Source of the DNA: Vreelandella lutescens | GTDB lineage: Bacteria; Pseudomonadota; Gammaproteobacteria; Pseudomonadales; Halomonadaceae | Direction: 5' to 3' | NCBI RefSeq assembly: GCF_014640815.1 | Contig: NZ_BMHM01000004.1 | Span: 186,001-250,000, forward strand | Length of the DNA stretch: 64,000 nucleotides | Shown: one piece after another, positions 8,912-20,410 of the stretch | Position numbering within the stretch: the stretch's first letter is position 1 | Layout: each line of letters opens with the position of its first letter | Program-made: the position numbers and the translations under genes | The notes under the pieces: model-generated | What the model was told of the DNA's origin: nothing | Database searches by the model: none | Seen by the model: only the letters and a program-made list of their open reading frames with translations

Positions 8912-10174
8912 TTACGCCGTCTTTTTCACTGCTTTCTGATCGCTCTGCTTGCTGTCACTGGCATCGCTGGGTTGTGGCAGCGATGGCAGTGATTTGGCTA
9001 GCATATCGACACTGTGGCGATAGTAGAGCTGGCTCTTGTTGTGCTCGCCTAGGCTTGCGTAGAGGCGGGCAAGCTCGGCACACACTTCGCCATTGGGGCG
9101 TTGGCGCTGGCTGGCTTCAAAGTACTCCAGCGCTTTTTCCCACTGGCCCACACGTAGCGATAAGCGGCCACAGGCGAGCAGCAGCTCGGGGTCGTTGGGG
9201 CGCTCTTGCAGCCACTTTTCGGCTTTGGCGAGCTGGCGAGCAGCATCGACATTAAGCAGGCCGTAGCGCTTCACTAAGCGGGCGTCCCAGTGGTTATCCA
9301 ACGAGTGATTAAGCAAGCGCTCGGCAATGGGCTCTTCGTTAGCTTGCAGCAGTGCCTCGGTATAGAGCACGATCAGCTCGGTATTGCCGCGCAGGTAGTC
9401 GGGCATATCGGCCCACAGCCCGCGAACCCGTTCGATATTGGTGGGGTTCTTTGCTTCGAAGATGATCAGTTCGCGATACGCTTTGAATTCCAGCTGTTCA
9501 CGCTCTTGCTGGGTAATCAGCTTTTGCGCGGCCAAGCGCGGAATTAGGCGGCGTAGGCCTTCCCAATCGTTGACGCTCAGGTGGACCTGCTTCAGAAGCT
9601 TCAATACCTGAGGATGATTGGTGAGCTGCTTATCCAGGCGGTTGAGAATCGCCAGTGCCTCTTCCGGCTGCTGACGGTCAATCATCAGCTGTGCCTGCAT
9701 CAAGCCAATGGCGGTATCCGCGCCGTCGGTGGTGAGCTGAGCTTGGTTCAGGTGCTCTTGAGACTTCTCGTGGTGGCCCTGGTAGTGCGCAGCCAGTGCA
9801 GCCGAGAGGTAGTTCACCAACGGTGTACTGGAGTCATCGGCTGCACGCACCAGAGTTTTTTCCGCTTTCTTCCAACGGCCTTCGGTGAGTGCCACCAAGC
9901 CGTGCACGGTGCGCTTCATGGCGCGACGGTTACGGGCACGACTGTTCCAGGTGCGAAAGCGACCTACCGGACGAATAATGCCGGTGAGCAGGCGCAGCGC
10001 GAAGTGCAGCACGATAAAGGCGCCCAGCAACAGCACCAGACCAAACCAGAATGAGGTTTGAACCGAGGTGTCACCGACCCGGATCAGCCAGTAGCCGGGC
10101 ACCGACATCATCAGGTGCCCAAAAAGTGCGCCAACCGCAAGGCCCGCAACAATTAGCAGGATGAGTTTTCTCAT
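8912..10174 (-). CDS. hemY: HemY-type TPR membrane protein of the heme operon
   Basis: Inner-membrane protein of 420 residues encoded with heme synthesis genes in gammaproteobacteria; its biochemical role is not settled, and it is distinct from the Bacillus protoporphyrinogen oxidase also called HemY. Two N-terminal membrane helices (about 3-22 and 40-65) precede a conserved region (ARNRRAMKRTVHGLVALTEG) and a C-terminal array of TPR-like helices (for example LACGRLSLRVGQWEKALEYF). Its ATG overlaps the hemX stop by 4 bp (ATGA). It is the last gene of hemC-hemD-hemX-hemY. Confidence 0.9.
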   Translation of the reverse strand: MRKLILLIVAGLAVGALFGHLMMSVPGYWLIRVGDTSVQTSFWFGLVLLLGAFIVLHFALRLLTGIIRPVGRFRTWNSRARNRRAMKRTVHGLVALTEGRWKKAEKTLVRAADDSSTPLVNYLSAALAAHYQGHHEKSQEHLNQAQLTTDGADTAIGLMQAQLMIDRQQPEEALAILNRLDKQLTNHPQVLKLLKQVHLSVNDWEGLRRLIPRLAAQKLITQQEREQLEFKAYRELIIFEAKNPTNIERVRGLWADMPDYLRGNTELIVLYTEALLQANEEPIAERLLNHSLDNHWDARLVKRYGLLNVDAARQLAKAEKWLQERPNDPELLLACGRLSLRVGQWEKALEYFEASQRQRPNGEVCAELARLYASLGEHNKSQLYYRHSVDMLAKSLPSLPQPSDASDSKQSDQKAVKKTA

Positions 10175-11619
10175 GCATCACCTCCATCCTGACGGCGCGA
10201 CTCAAAGCGGTTGTCGATGAAGCTGGCCAGCGCTTGTTGAGAGGCGCTGATATCCGGCAGCTCAGGCTGTACCTGAACCTGCTTCAGCTCTTGCAAACGG
10301 GCAATCACGCTCTGTGTCTCTTCGCGCTCGGTATCGTAGTAGCCGTTGAGCAGTTCCAGGGCCTTGTCGATGCTGGCCTCATACAGCTCAGGCTCCTCTT
10401 TAAGCAGCGCTAGCTGAGACTGTTCGAGGATCAGTCGCAGGCTCTGGCGCAGGTAAGACTCCTGCTCAGGCGTCACCAGGGCTTCGAGCGCTTCATCGTG
10501 CTGACGAATCACTACAAGGTCTTTCAGTTCGGCACCGAAGCGGGCTAACTGGCGCTGGAAAGTGCCGGTAGGCGGCTGCTCGATGCCTGACGTTACAGCA
10601 CGCTCTTCAATTTCTTGAGACAGGCGCAGGCCCGCTACGCGCTCTTGCTGGGCATTTAAGGCAAGGTAAATGCCGGTGCGATCTACTTGAGGCACGGCGT
10701 CTAGCGCGGCGAGTTCATTGGCAATCTCGCGACGCACCGGCGTCAGCGCCGGGTTATCCGCATCGGCAAGGCGGGCATCGGCGGTACGCAGCAGCGCAGC
10801 GGCACCTTCGACGTCACCTTCTAACTGTAGGCGCTGGTTCGCTAACCGCAGCAGGTAGGCCGCTTCGGCATGTAGCCAGTCGCGCTCGTCAGCATCTTGG
10901 TCTTGGGAGAGTTGCGCCAGTACGTCGTCCAGCGTGCCGTTGACCTCGCTGCGGTAGCTATCCAGCTCGCTACGCAGCTCGCTCATGGTGCTATCGAGTG
11001 CTTGACCACGCTCGGCTTCGCTCTCTTCGATACGTGTTTCAAGGTCGCTAACGGCCTGCTGGGAAGCGCTGTTCTGGGCCTGCTGAGCCAGTTCATCTAA
11101 ACGCTGCTGCTGACTATCCAGGCGCTGCCAGCCTTGCCAAGCGACTAGACCCAAGGCGAGCGCCAGGATAATCACCAGGGCAATGGCTAAGCCACTACCT
11201 TTGCTGCCGCCGCCACTGGTAGAAGTGGGCGGCGTTGGTTTGCCGGGGCTGCCCGTAGCAGATGCGCTGCCGCTTTTAGCGGATGTGGACGCTGCAGGCG
11301 TTGCCGTGGCGGTCGGTTTGGTATCTGCTGCCGTCGCTTTTGCATCGTTAGGGGCGCTGGTCTGTTGAGAGGCGCTTTCCTGAGCGGGGCTAGGCGTGGT
11401 TGCACTGGCGCTGGGTGCGCTCGTGTTGGAATGAGTCGGGCCACCTTTATTACGGCGACGCGAACGGCTGTTTTTGGCCGCATAAGACGAGGAAGCGCTG
11501 CCAGCGGTGGTCTCGCTGTTAGCCGATGATGCCGTGGTCTCGTTCGGCTGCACGCTGTCTTTGGATGCATCGGCAGACGTGTTGTTAACGCCTTCCTGCT
11601 CGTTTGGTTGTTTGCTCAT
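10171..11619 (-). CDS. hemX: HemX family membrane protein (uroporphyrinogen-III C-methyltransferase-like)
   Basis: Often annotated as a uroporphyrinogen-III C-methyltransferase, but HemX proteins lack the methyltransferase fold and their function is uncertain. The 482 residues divide into a cytoplasmic N-terminal tract of about 140 residues dominated by Ser, Thr, Ala and Pro, one membrane helix (GLAIALVIILALALGLVAW) and a periplasmic coiled-coil rich in Gln, Glu and Ala leading into the conserved C-terminal domain. The low-complexity head is longer than in many homologues. It lies 16 bp after hemD and overlaps hemY by 4 bp. Confidence 0.88.
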   Translation of the reverse strand: MSKQPNEQEGVNNTSADASKDSVQPNETTASSANSETTAGSASSSYAAKNSRSRRRNKGGPTHSNTSAPSASATTPSPAQESASQQTSAPNDAKATAADTKPTATATPAASTSAKSGSASATGSPGKPTPPTSTSGGGSKGSGLAIALVIILALALGLVAWQGWQRLDSQQQRLDELAQQAQNSASQQAVSDLETRIEESEAERGQALDSTMSELRSELDSYRSEVNGTLDDVLAQLSQDQDADERDWLHAEAAYLLRLANQRLQLEGDVEGAAALLRTADARLADADNPALTPVRREIANELAALDAVPQVDRTGIYLALNAQQERVAGLRLSQEIEERAVTSGIEQPPTGTFQRQLARFGAELKDLVVIRQHDEALEALVTPEQESYLRQSLRLILEQSQLALLKEEPELYEASIDKALELLNGYYDTEREETQSVIARLQELKQVQVQPELPDISASQQALASFIDNRFESRRQDGGDA

Positions 11620-11635
11620 CTGTCGCTAGCCCTTA

Positions 11636-12412
11636 TTAAGTTCCTTGATCGACATCGGCACCCTTTGGGTTGCAGGACCGATCCAACGCGGCTACCAGCG
11701 CAGCCGGCGTTGCTCCCGACGCCACCTTGAGGTCACAAAAACCCAGTTTACCGGCCAGTGTAGCTAAACGGTGACTGGAAACGATTAGCGGTTGGTTCAA
11801 CGCTGCTTGACCACACCATTTTGCCAGATATTCAAGCAGTTCGCCGCTGGTGACGATGAACGCTCGGAAGTCGCCAGTGTTGAGACGCTCACGCATTGCC
11901 AACGAGGGTGGCTGATAAACCCGCCGATACACCGCCAGCCGGGCCACCTCCGCTCCGCGTGCCGCCAGGGTATCAGCGATGAGCGTGCGGCCGCCTTCCC
12001 CTGCCACCAGCAGCACTCGCTGATGTGCTAGGTGTTGAAGCGATGCCAGCGAAAGCAGCGCTTCGCTGGTGTCCTCTCCCTGCTGGGGGGGAATGCGTAC
12101 CCGCACCCCAAGCTGTTCAAACAGTATGCTGGCAGTCCCCCGCCCAACGCTATAGTAATCAATGCCGATGGGCAGCTGAGGCCAATAACGGTCAATTGCC
12201 TCGCTTAAACAGTAAGCGGCAAAGGGACTAACCACCACTATCTTATGGTACTGATCAATATCCAACCAGGTTTGGCGCTGCGCTGCCTCTTCAGGCAGCG
12301 CTTCCAGGCGCATCACGTCAAGCGACTCCACCCAGCCATGGCGTTCGTGTAGGGCATCTGCCAGTGCTTGCCCGCGCGCTCCTGGGCGGCAAATCAGTAC
12401 CGGTTGGTTCAT
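11636..12412 (-). CDS. hemD: Uroporphyrinogen-III synthase
   Basis: Cyclises hydroxymethylbilane with inversion of ring D to uroporphyrinogen III, the branch point to heme, siroheme and B12. The 258 residues match HemD length, and the family is known for low sequence conservation. Recognisable pieces are [15 protein letters not shown] at the start, [12 protein letters not shown] and [12 protein letters not shown]. Its ATG overlaps the hemC stop by 4 bp, so translation is coupled. Confidence 0.92.
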   Translation of the reverse strand: MNQPVLICRPGARGQALADALHERHGWVESLDVMRLEALPEEAAQRQTWLDIDQYHKIVVVSPFAAYCLSEAIDRYWPQLPIGIDYYSVGRGTASILFEQLGVRVRIPPQQGEDTSEALLSLASLQHLAHQRVLLVAGEGGRTLIADTLAARGAEVARLAVYRRVYQPPSLAMRERLNTGDFRAFIVTSGELLEYLAKWCGQAALNQPLIVSSHRLATLAGKLGFCDLKVASGATPAALVAALDRSCNPKGADVDQGT

Positions 12413-13353
12413 ACGTTGCGGCCGTACACCTCGGCCAAGATATCGCCAGCGCCTTGATCTAAAAGCTCTTCGGCAATACGGATGCCGAGTGCTTCGGGTT
12501 CATGAATCGACCCTCGTCCTTCTGCACGGAGTACTTCGGTGCCTTCAGGATTGCCGACGAGGCCGCGCAACCATAGGGTGTCATTGGCCTTATCTAGCAC
12601 CGCGTGCCCGGCGATGGGCACTTGGCAGCCGCCCTCTAAGCGCGTATTCATGGCGCGCTCGGCGCGAACGCGGGTGGCAGTGTTCTGATCATCAAGCGGT
12701 GCCAGCAGGGTCATTAGCTCGGGGTCGTGCAGGCGGCACTCAATCCCTAGAGCGCCTTGGCCGCAGGCGGGCAAACAGAGTTCAGGCGGCAGTGCCTGGG
12801 CAATGCGAGCATCTAAGCCTAAGCGTTGTAGGCCAGACGTCGCCAGAATGATGGCATCAAATTCGCCGTCATCCAGTTTGCCGAGGCGGGTTTGCACATT
12901 GCCACGCAGGTTCAGAATCTGCAGGTCGGGGCGTGCCTCGCGCATCTGCAAACCGCGGCGTAGGCTAGCGGTACCAATGCGTGCACCTTCGGGCAGTTCA
13001 TCAATGCTACTATAGTGATTAGAGACAAACGCATCGGTGGGGTCAGCGCCTTCCAAAATCACAGAAAGCCCCAACCCTTCAGGGAAGTGCATCGGCACGT
13101 CCTTCATGGAGTGCACGGCGATATCGGCACGTCCATCCAGCATGGCGTCTTCAAGTTCCTTGACGAACAGCCCTTTGCCACCAATTTTGGAGAGGGGCGT
13201 ATCGAGAATTTTGTCACCTTTGGTAGACAGAGGGACAAGCTCAACTTCCAGACCGCTATGTGCCGCCATCAAGCGGTCGCGGACGTACTCGGCCTGCCAC
13301 ATGGCCAACTGACTTTTACGCGTGGCGATGCGCAATTTAGTGATGGATGACAC
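12409..13353 (-). CDS. hemC: Hydroxymethylbilane synthase (porphobilinogen deaminase)
   Basis: Polymerises four porphobilinogen units on a dipyrromethane cofactor. The 314 residues show [16 protein letters not shown] at the N-terminus, the [11 protein letters not shown] loop, [12 protein letters not shown] and the cofactor-attaching Cys in [11 protein letters not shown]. The start is GTG (13353-13351), six bases after GGGAG. Upstream on the minus strand are a plausible sigma-70 promoter and a Fur-like box. It heads the hemCDXY operon and is divergent from a c-di-GMP enzyme gene. Confidence 0.96.
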   Translation of the reverse strand: MSSITKLRIATRKSQLAMWQAEYVRDRLMAAHSGLEVELVPLSTKGDKILDTPLSKIGGKGLFVKELEDAMLDGRADIAVHSMKDVPMHFPEGLGLSVILEGADPTDAFVSNHYSSIDELPEGARIGTASLRRGLQMREARPDLQILNLRGNVQTRLGKLDDGEFDAIILATSGLQRLGLDARIAQALPPELCLPACGQGALGIECRLHDPELMTLLAPLDDQNTATRVRAERAMNTRLEGGCQVPIAGHAVLDKANDTLWLRGLVGNPEGTEVLRAEGRGSIHEPEALGIRIAEELLDQGAGDILAEVYGRNV

Positions 13354-13392
13354 CTGATTCTCCCTTTGCCGCTGACACGGCGCGTCGAACTG

Positions 13393-13431
13393 TGATAATT
13401 CTCATCATAAAGCACCCAGCCACACAGTAAA
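13393..13431 (-). promoter_or_regulatory. Putative hemC promoter with overlapping Fur-like box
   Basis: On the minus strand, TTTACT (13431-13426) and TATGAT (13409-13404) form -35 and -10 elements with a 16-bp spacer. Bases 13393-13407, TGATAATTCTCATCA, match 12 of 14 positions of the 7-1-7 Fur core (TGATAAT-N-ATTATCA) and overlap the -10. Iron control of heme synthesis is inferred. The box could also act on the divergent gene at 13491. Confidence 0.5.
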
Positions 13432-13490
13432 AATAACCGGCCGAATTTAAGGCCAGCGCTGAACGCGTTTAACGCCTGTTAGGAAACGCC

Positions 13491-15941
13491 ATGCCCCCTG
13501 TTGAACCGCAAGGCAAGCTAGACCAATTCTTTCTGCTTTCGCAGGATTTGTTCTGCTGCATCGACTTTGCGGGCACGCTGCTCAGCGTCAATCCCACCTT
13601 TACATCACTGTTGGGCTACCCGCCTGAAGCGCTACTGGGAAAGCCCTGTGGCATCATGGTCGAGCCACGCGATCATCCTGTGATTGAGGCGGCGCTGGCC
13701 AGTTTATGCCGGGGTGAGAAAGTCAGCACCTTTGACGTGTGTGCGCGAACGGCAGAGGGTCGGCGGGTCTGGTTAGAAGTAGCAGCCTCTATGGGCGATC
13801 AGGTGATTTATGTGATTGCGCGAGACATCACCCGGCGCAAGGCCGTAGAAAAGCAGCTAAGGCGCAATCAGCGCCTTTTCCGTATTGCCGGTGAAACCGC
13901 CCACATTGGCGGCTGGTATATGGAATTGGCGGTTGGCGTGCCCACGTGGTCAGAGGAAGTATGTCGGCTTCACGGCATGCCTGTGGGTTATCAGCCCTCG
14001 ATAGATGAAGCCATCGCTTTTTATGCGCCCGATGCGCAGCCGCGCATTAAAAAAGTGTTTGCGGCATGCTGTGAGCAGGGCGTCAGCTTTGATGAAGAGC
14101 TCGAAGTCATCACTAAACAGCGCCAGCGACGCTGGGTGCGGGTTATTGGCCGCGCCGTGCGCGATGAGCTAGGGCACATTATTCAGGTGCAGGGCTCAAC
14201 CCAAGACATTACTGAACGCAAAGATACCGAGCGTCAATTGACCCTGCTAGAGCGTAGCGTTGAGTCCAGCACCAACGGGGTGGTGATTGTCGATGCGCAG
14301 CGCCCAGACCTGCCGATGGTGTATGTGAACGCGGCCTTTGAGCGCATTACCGGCTACTCGCGAGAGGCGGCTTTAGGCCGTAACTGCCGCTTTCTACAAG
14401 GGGCGGATACCGACGCTGCCACACTCGCTCAGTTGCGCAAAGGTATCCAAGAGCAGCGCGATGTCCACGTGGTGATTCGTAACTATCGTCGCAGTGGTGC
14501 GCCGTTTTGGAACGACCTTTATATCTCCCCTGTGCGCGATGAAAATGGCGTGGTGACTCACTTTATTGGTGCGCAAAACGATATTACCGCCCAGCGAGAG
14601 TATCAAGCGCAGCTAAGCCATAACGCCAACCATGATGCGTTGACGGGGCTACCAAACCGGCTGTTGCTAGATCAGCGCCTTGCCCAAGGCTGTCTACTAG
14701 CAAGGCGCTACCAGCGCTATTTAGCGGTGCTCTTTATTGATTTGGATGATTTTAAGCCGATCAATGACACCCTGGGGCACGAGGTAGGTGACTATATCTT
14801 GCTGGAAGTGGCGAAGCGGCTAGAAGAGGAGCTGCGCCCCTGGGACACCGTGGCACGTTTTGGCGGCGATGAGTTTATTGTACTGCTACCGGATTTAGCC
14901 CATGAAAGTGACGTGCTACAGGTGGTTGAACGCCTGCTGGCTAGGGTCTCGTCACCCTATTGGTATCGTGGCAGTGAGCTTAGAATTACCGCCAGTATCG
15001 GCATCGCCACCGATAACGGCACGATACAAGCGCCGCGCCAGCTGATTCAACAGGCTGATCTTGCGATGTATAAGGCCAAGCGGCGAGGGCGCAACACCTT
15101 TCAGTGGTACACCGATGAGCTAAACCGCAAGGTGACGGAACGCGTCAACTTACGCCACGCCTTGCAACAAGCCATTGAACAGAAACAGTTTGAGCTTCAC
15201 TACCAGCCCCAAATTCACCATAGCGGACGGGTGGCTGGCGTTGAGGCGTTGATCCGCTGGCACCATCCTGAGCGCGGCAATATTCCGCCGGGGCAGTTTA
15301 TTTCTCTGGCGGAGGATACCGGGCAGATTATTCCGATCAGTGAATGGGTGCTGGAAACCGCCTGCCGCGATGCCGTAGCGCTCAATGCCACGAGCACAGT
15401 GCCCATGACCATGGCCATCAACGTTTCGCCGATGCAGTTTCAGCGCCCAGGCTTTTTAGACTCCTTGAAACAGGTGCTGGCGCGAAGCGGGTTACCGCCC
15501 GCGCTGTTAGAGCTTGAACTGACGGAAGGCGTATTAATGGATAGCGCCGAACACACGATTCAGGCGCTAATAGCTATTCGGCAGCTGGGCGTGCATATTG
15601 CGCTGGATGACTTTGGCACTGGCTTTTCAAGCCTGAGCTACCTCAAACGTCTGCCGATTAATAAGCTAAAAGTGGATCGCTCCTTTGTTAACGATGTGGC
15701 AGTGGATTCCCGCGACGCGGCCATTGTAGAAGGCGTGGTGACCATGGCGGATAAGTTGGGTTTAGAAGTGCTGATCGAAGGCGTTGAAACCGCCGAGCAG
15801 TTTCACTTTCTCCGCACGCTGCAGTGCGACCATTTTCAGGGCTACTATTTTGCGCGTCCCATGGCCTTAAGTGCGCTGAAGACCTACTTGAACATGCCCC
15901 TGGAAGCTGTTGTTAACCTAGGAGCGCCCACCTCGTTATAA
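13491..15941 (+). CDS. PAS-PAS-LOV-GGDEF-EAL cyclic-di-GMP enzyme, putative blue-light sensor
   Basis: An 816-residue cytoplasmic protein with no membrane segment. Two PAS/PAC modules (about 8-120 and 130-250) lead to a third sensor domain (about 255-372) with the LOV signature GRNCRFLQG. Cys299 is the expected flavin-adduct cysteine, and NYRRSGAPFWN and FIGAQNDIT supply further FMN contacts. The GGDEF domain has an intact GGDEF at 458-462 with an RPWD product-inhibition site five residues before it. The EAL domain has EALIRW (585-587), LELTEG, DDFGTGFSSLSYL and LKVDRSF, all intact. Both cyclase and phosphodiesterase activities are therefore possible. AGGA lies 8 bp before ATG. Confidence 0.93.
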   Translation: MPPVEPQGKLDQFFLLSQDLFCCIDFAGTLLSVNPTFTSLLGYPPEALLGKPCGIMVEPRDHPVIEAALASLCRGEKVSTFDVCARTAEGRRVWLEVAASMGDQVIYVIARDITRRKAVEKQLRRNQRLFRIAGETAHIGGWYMELAVGVPTWSEEVCRLHGMPVGYQPSIDEAIAFYAPDAQPRIKKVFAACCEQGVSFDEELEVITKQRQRRWVRVIGRAVRDELGHIIQVQGSTQDITERKDTERQLTLLERSVESSTNGVVIVDAQRPDLPMVYVNAAFERITGYSREAALGRNCRFLQGADTDAATLAQLRKGIQEQRDVHVVIRNYRRSGAPFWNDLYISPVRDENGVVTHFIGAQNDITAQREYQAQLSHNANHDALTGLPNRLLLDQRLAQGCLLARRYQRYLAVLFIDLDDFKPINDTLGHEVGDYILLEVAKRLEEELRPWDTVARFGGDEFIVLLPDLAHESDVLQVVERLLARVSSPYWYRGSELRITASIGIATDNGTIQAPRQLIQQADLAMYKAKRRGRNTFQWYTDELNRKVTERVNLRHALQQAIEQKQFELHYQPQIHHSGRVAGVEALIRWHHPERGNIPPGQFISLAEDTGQIIPISEWVLETACRDAVALNATSTVPMTMAINVSPMQFQRPGFLDSLKQVLARSGLPPALLELELTEGVLMDSAEHTIQALIAIRQLGVHIALDDFGTGFSSLSYLKRLPINKLKVDRSFVNDVAVDSRDAAIVEGVVTMADKLGLEVLIEGVETAEQFHFLRTLQCDHFQGYYFARPMALSALKTYLNMPLEAVVNLGAPTSL

Positions 15942-16035
15942 CCGCTGCCCTAAAACGGCATGCCGCTCCACGCAGTGACTCTGGTACACTTTCCGGTAAC
16001 GATTCCCTTAGTTTTGTCAGCAGGATAACTCTCCA

Positions 16036-17435
<1,400 letters not shown>

Positions 17436-17439
<4 letters not shown>

Positions 17440-17564
17440 AACGCTGTGCCATCACACTGAGCGCGCTGCTCATGGCCGCACTGCTGCTGGCGGGCTGTGG
17501 TCAAAAAGGGCCGCTTTATTTGCCTGACGATACCAATGATTCGGCCGCCGAGCAGGAGGGGTAA
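17436..17564 (+). CDS. lptM: LPS-assembly lipoprotein LptM (YifL)
   Basis: A 42-residue lipoprotein, easily missed because of its size. A Lys-Arg start and hydrophobic core end in the lipobox LAGC, followed by GQKGPLYLP, the hallmark of the YifL/LptM family. Known LptM helps the LptDE outer-membrane translocon mature by assisting native disulfide formation in LptD; that role is inferred here. Its ATG overlaps the argH stop by 4 bp and its TAA overlaps the lysA ATG by 1 bp. The lysA ribosome-binding site AGGAGG lies inside it. Confidence 0.93.
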
Positions 17565-18835
17565 TGGACCACTTTAACTACCGCGACGGCGTGCTCTACG
17601 CCGAAGATGTACCGTTAACGCAGCTGGCTGCCGAGCTGGGCACGCCCTGCTACGTCTACTCAAAAGCGACCTTTGAGCGCCACTTTCGTGCCTACACCGA
17701 AGCGCTGGGCGGCCACCCGCACCTGATCTGCTACGCGGTGAAAGCCAACTCGAACCTTGCCGTGCTGGGCCTGTTGGCCCGCTTGGGTGCCGGGTTTGAT
17801 ATTGTCTCCGTGGGTGAGCTTGAGCGGGTGCTAAAAGCGGGCGGTGACCCCGCCAAAGTGGTGTTTTCTGGCGTGGCTAAGCAGCCGCATGAAATGGCGC
17901 GGGCGCTGGAAGTCGGCATCAAGTGCTTTAACGTAGAGTCGCGCCCCGAGCTTGAGCGCCTTAACACGGTAGCGGGCGAGCTTGGCAAGGTGGCCTCCGT
18001 CTCGCTGCGGGTTAACCCCGACGTGGACGCTGGCACTCACCCCTATATCTCGACCGGCTTGAAAGACAACAAGTTTGGTATTCCAGTGGATGACGCGCTG
18101 GAGGTATACCAGCTGGCCGCCAGCCTGCCCAACCTGCGCGTGACGGGCCTAGATTGCCATATCGGCTCGCAGCTCACCGAAACCGCGCCGTTCCTAGACG
18201 CCCTGGAGCGCCTGCTGGTGCTGATGGAGCGCCTTCGCGAACACGGCATTGAGATTGATCACCTGGATTTAGGTGGCGGTTTAGGCGTGCCGTACCGCGA
18301 TGAGAAGCCGCCCCAGCCGTTTGATTACGCGAGCCAGCTCTTGGCGCGTCTCTCCCGCTGGGAAGGCGGCGAAAGCCTGACGCTGCTGTTTGAGCCGGGC
18401 CGCTCTATTGCGGCCAACGCCGGGCTGATGCTCACCCGGGTAGAGTTCTTGAAGCCCGGCGAGACCAAGAATTTTGCCATTGTCGACGCGGCCATGAACG
18501 ACCTGATTCGTCCGGCGCTGTATCAGGCGTGGCAGGCGATTGTGCCGGTAGATACCCGTCAGCCTCGCGAGAAGTCCACCTACGACGTGGTCGGCCCTGT
18601 GTGTGAAACCGGCGACTTCCTGGGCAAAGAGCGTGAGCTTGCGATCGCCGAAGGCGATCTGTTGGCGGTGCGTTCCGCCGGTGCTTACGGCTTTGTGATG
18701 GCCTCGAACTACAACAGCCGCCCGCGCCCACCAGAGGTGATGGTGGATGGTGACACGTACCACGTGGTGCGCGCTCGGGAAACGTTGGAAAGCCTGTGGG
18801 CCGGTGAGGCGTTGCTGCCGGAAGGGGCGCGCTAA
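17564..18835 (+). CDS. lysA: Diaminopimelate decarboxylase
   Basis: PLP enzyme converting meso-diaminopimelate to lysine, the final step of the DAP pathway. The 423 residues include the PLP lysine in [40 protein letters not shown] and the C-terminal [11 protein letters not shown] active-site segment. It overlaps lptM upstream and dapF downstream by one base each, so all three are translationally coupled. The order lptM-lysA-dapF is common in pseudomonads and relatives. Confidence 0.97.
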   Translation: MDHFNYRDGVLYAEDVPLTQLAAELGTPCYVYSKATFERHFRAYTEALGGHPHLICYAVKANSNLAVLGLLARLGAGFDIVSVGELERVLKAGGDPAKVVFSGVAKQPHEMARALEVGIKCFNVESRPELERLNTVAGELGKVASVSLRVNPDVDAGTHPYISTGLKDNKFGIPVDDALEVYQLAASLPNLRVTGLDCHIGSQLTETAPFLDALERLLVLMERLREHGIEIDHLDLGGGLGVPYRDEKPPQPFDYASQLLARLSRWEGGESLTLLFEPGRSIAANAGLMLTRVEFLKPGETKNFAIVDAAMNDLIRPALYQAWQAIVPVDTRQPREKSTYDVVGPVCETGDFLGKERELAIAEGDLLAVRSAGAYGFVMASNYNSRPRPPEVMVDGDTYHVVRARETLESLWAGEALLPEGAR

Positions 18836-19668
18836 TGCTGCTGCACTTCACCAAAATGCACGGCCTGGGCAATGACTTTATGGTGGTGGATCTGGTTACC
18901 CAGCGGGCGCGCCTGCGGGATGATCAGATTCGCCAGCTGGCGGATCGCCGTTTTGGTATTGGCTTTGATCAACTGCTGATCGTTGAGCCGCCACGCGACC
19001 CGGATATGGACTTTCGCTATCGCATCTACAACGCGGATGGCAGCGAAGTGGAGAACTGTGGCAACGGCGCGCGCTGCTTTGCCCGCTTTGTGCGCGACCA
19101 GCGTTTAACCCACAAGCATGAAATCCATGTGGAAACCGCCGGTGGCCCGTTAGTACTCAATGTTCAGCACGACGGTATGGTGCGGGTAGACATGGGCAGG
19201 CCGCGGTTTAACCCGACAACGCTGCCCTTTGAAGCACCGGGCGACCAGCCGCTGCACGAGGTGGACGTAGAGGGCGAAACGCTGCAGCTTGGCGTGGTCT
19301 CCATGGGTAACCCTCATGCGGTGCTGCAGGTTGAGAGCGTGGATAGCGCTCCTGTGGCGCGCTTGGGGCCGCTGCTAGAGTCGCACCCGCGCTTTCCCAA
19401 GCGCGTCAACGTGGGCTTTATGCAGGTGCTGTCGCCCAGCGAGATTCGCCTGCGGGTGTTTGAGCGCGGTAGCGGCGAGACGTTAGCCTGCGGCACGGGT
19501 GCCTGCGCGGCGGTGGCGAGCGGTATCCGCCAAGGGCTGTTAAAAAGCCCGGTGAAAGTGCACTTGCCCGGCGGCGAGTTAAGCATCGAGTGGCCTGACC
19601 CTGAGGCCTCTTTAGTGATGGTCGGGCCAGCGACCCGAGTGTTCGACGGGCGGGTATCACTCAACTAA
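18835..19668 (+). CDS. dapF: Diaminopimelate epimerase
   Basis: Cofactor-free racemase making meso-DAP from LL-DAP for lysine and peptidoglycan. The 277 residues carry KMHGLGNDF at the start and the two catalytic cysteines, in ENCGNGARC and ACGTGACAA. Its product is the substrate of LysA encoded directly upstream. The DUF484 gene follows after 16 bp. Confidence 0.97.
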   Translation: MLLHFTKMHGLGNDFMVVDLVTQRARLRDDQIRQLADRRFGIGFDQLLIVEPPRDPDMDFRYRIYNADGSEVENCGNGARCFARFVRDQRLTHKHEIHVETAGGPLVLNVQHDGMVRVDMGRPRFNPTTLPFEAPGDQPLHEVDVEGETLQLGVVSMGNPHAVLQVESVDSAPVARLGPLLESHPRFPKRVNVGFMQVLSPSEIRLRVFERGSGETLACGTGACAAVASGIRQGLLKSPVKVHLPGGELSIEWPDPEASLVMVGPATRVFDGRVSLN

Positions 19669-19684
19669 TTCGAGGAGAACGGCG

Positions 19685-20410
19685 ATGTCTCAAGCCCCTG
19701 AGCCACGCAAAACGCTCGACCCTGATCAAGTGGCGTTTTGGTTGGCTCGTCACCCGGATTTTTTTACGGGCCGTGAAGGGCTGTTGCAGCAGCTGAAAGT
19801 GCCGCATCCCCACATTGATGGCGCGGTGTCATTGCTAGAGCGGCTGGTAATGGACCTGCGCCAGCGAGCCGAAACGGCAGAGGGGCGGCTTGAGCATTTA
19901 CTGGAAACCGCACGCCATAATGAAGCTCAGTACCGTCGTCTACGGGAAACGCTGCTCAGCTTAGTGGAAGCGGAAGACCGTGATGCGCTAGCACAGGCGT
20001 TAGCCACCCAGTTGAGTGAGCGCTTTCAAACTCCGGCGATGTCAATGTGGTGCCCGGCATCGCTGAGCGATGCTGAGCCCTCGCCGCCTCAGCCGCCGCG
20101 CCATGTGCTTGACCAGCACGCCAGCGCCCGCCTAGCGGCGCTGTTAGACGGCCGCTCAAGTCGCTGTGCCAAGCTGAGTGTCAGCGATTGGAAATGCTTG
20201 CTGCCGCATATCAAACCGCCCCGTAAAGCGGGCTCCTGTGCGATCTCGCGGCTCTCCGCGGGGGAGCAGTTGGGCTACTTGCTGCTCGCCAGCCCCGACC
20301 CCGAGTGCTACCGCGCCAGTATGGATACGCTGTTTACCGAGTACCTCAGTGACATCGTGGCGCGGCTGCTGCTTCGCTTAGGGCCGCACGGCGTGGAGCC
20401 GCATGGATAA
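19685..20410 (+). CDS. DUF484 family protein
   Basis: A 241-residue conserved protein of the family found between dapF and xerC in gammaproteobacteria (yigA in E. coli). The N-terminus has LDPDQVAFWLARHPDFF, the family start, then a short coiled coil (LLERLVMDLRQRAETAEGRLEHLLETAR region) and a GAF-like C-terminal domain. Its function is unknown to me. GAGGAG precedes the ATG. It overlaps xerC by 8 bp in another frame. Confidence 0.9.
   Translation: MSQAPEPRKTLDPDQVAFWLARHPDFFTGREGLLQQLKVPHPHIDGAVSLLERLVMDLRQRAETAEGRLEHLLETARHNEAQYRRLRETLLSLVEAEDRDALAQALATQLSERFQTPAMSMWCPASLSDAEPSPPQPPRHVLDQHASARLAALLDGRSSRCAKLSVSDWKCLLPHIKPPRKAGSCAISRLSAGEQLGYLLLASPDPECYRASMDTLFTEYLSDIVARLLLRLGPHGVEPHG

Noticed and set aside
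10171..11619. HemX as an active uroporphyrinogen-III methyltransferase
   Set aside because: The usual database name is misleading. No SAM-binding methyltransferase motifs are visible, only a low-complexity head, one membrane helix and a coiled coil.
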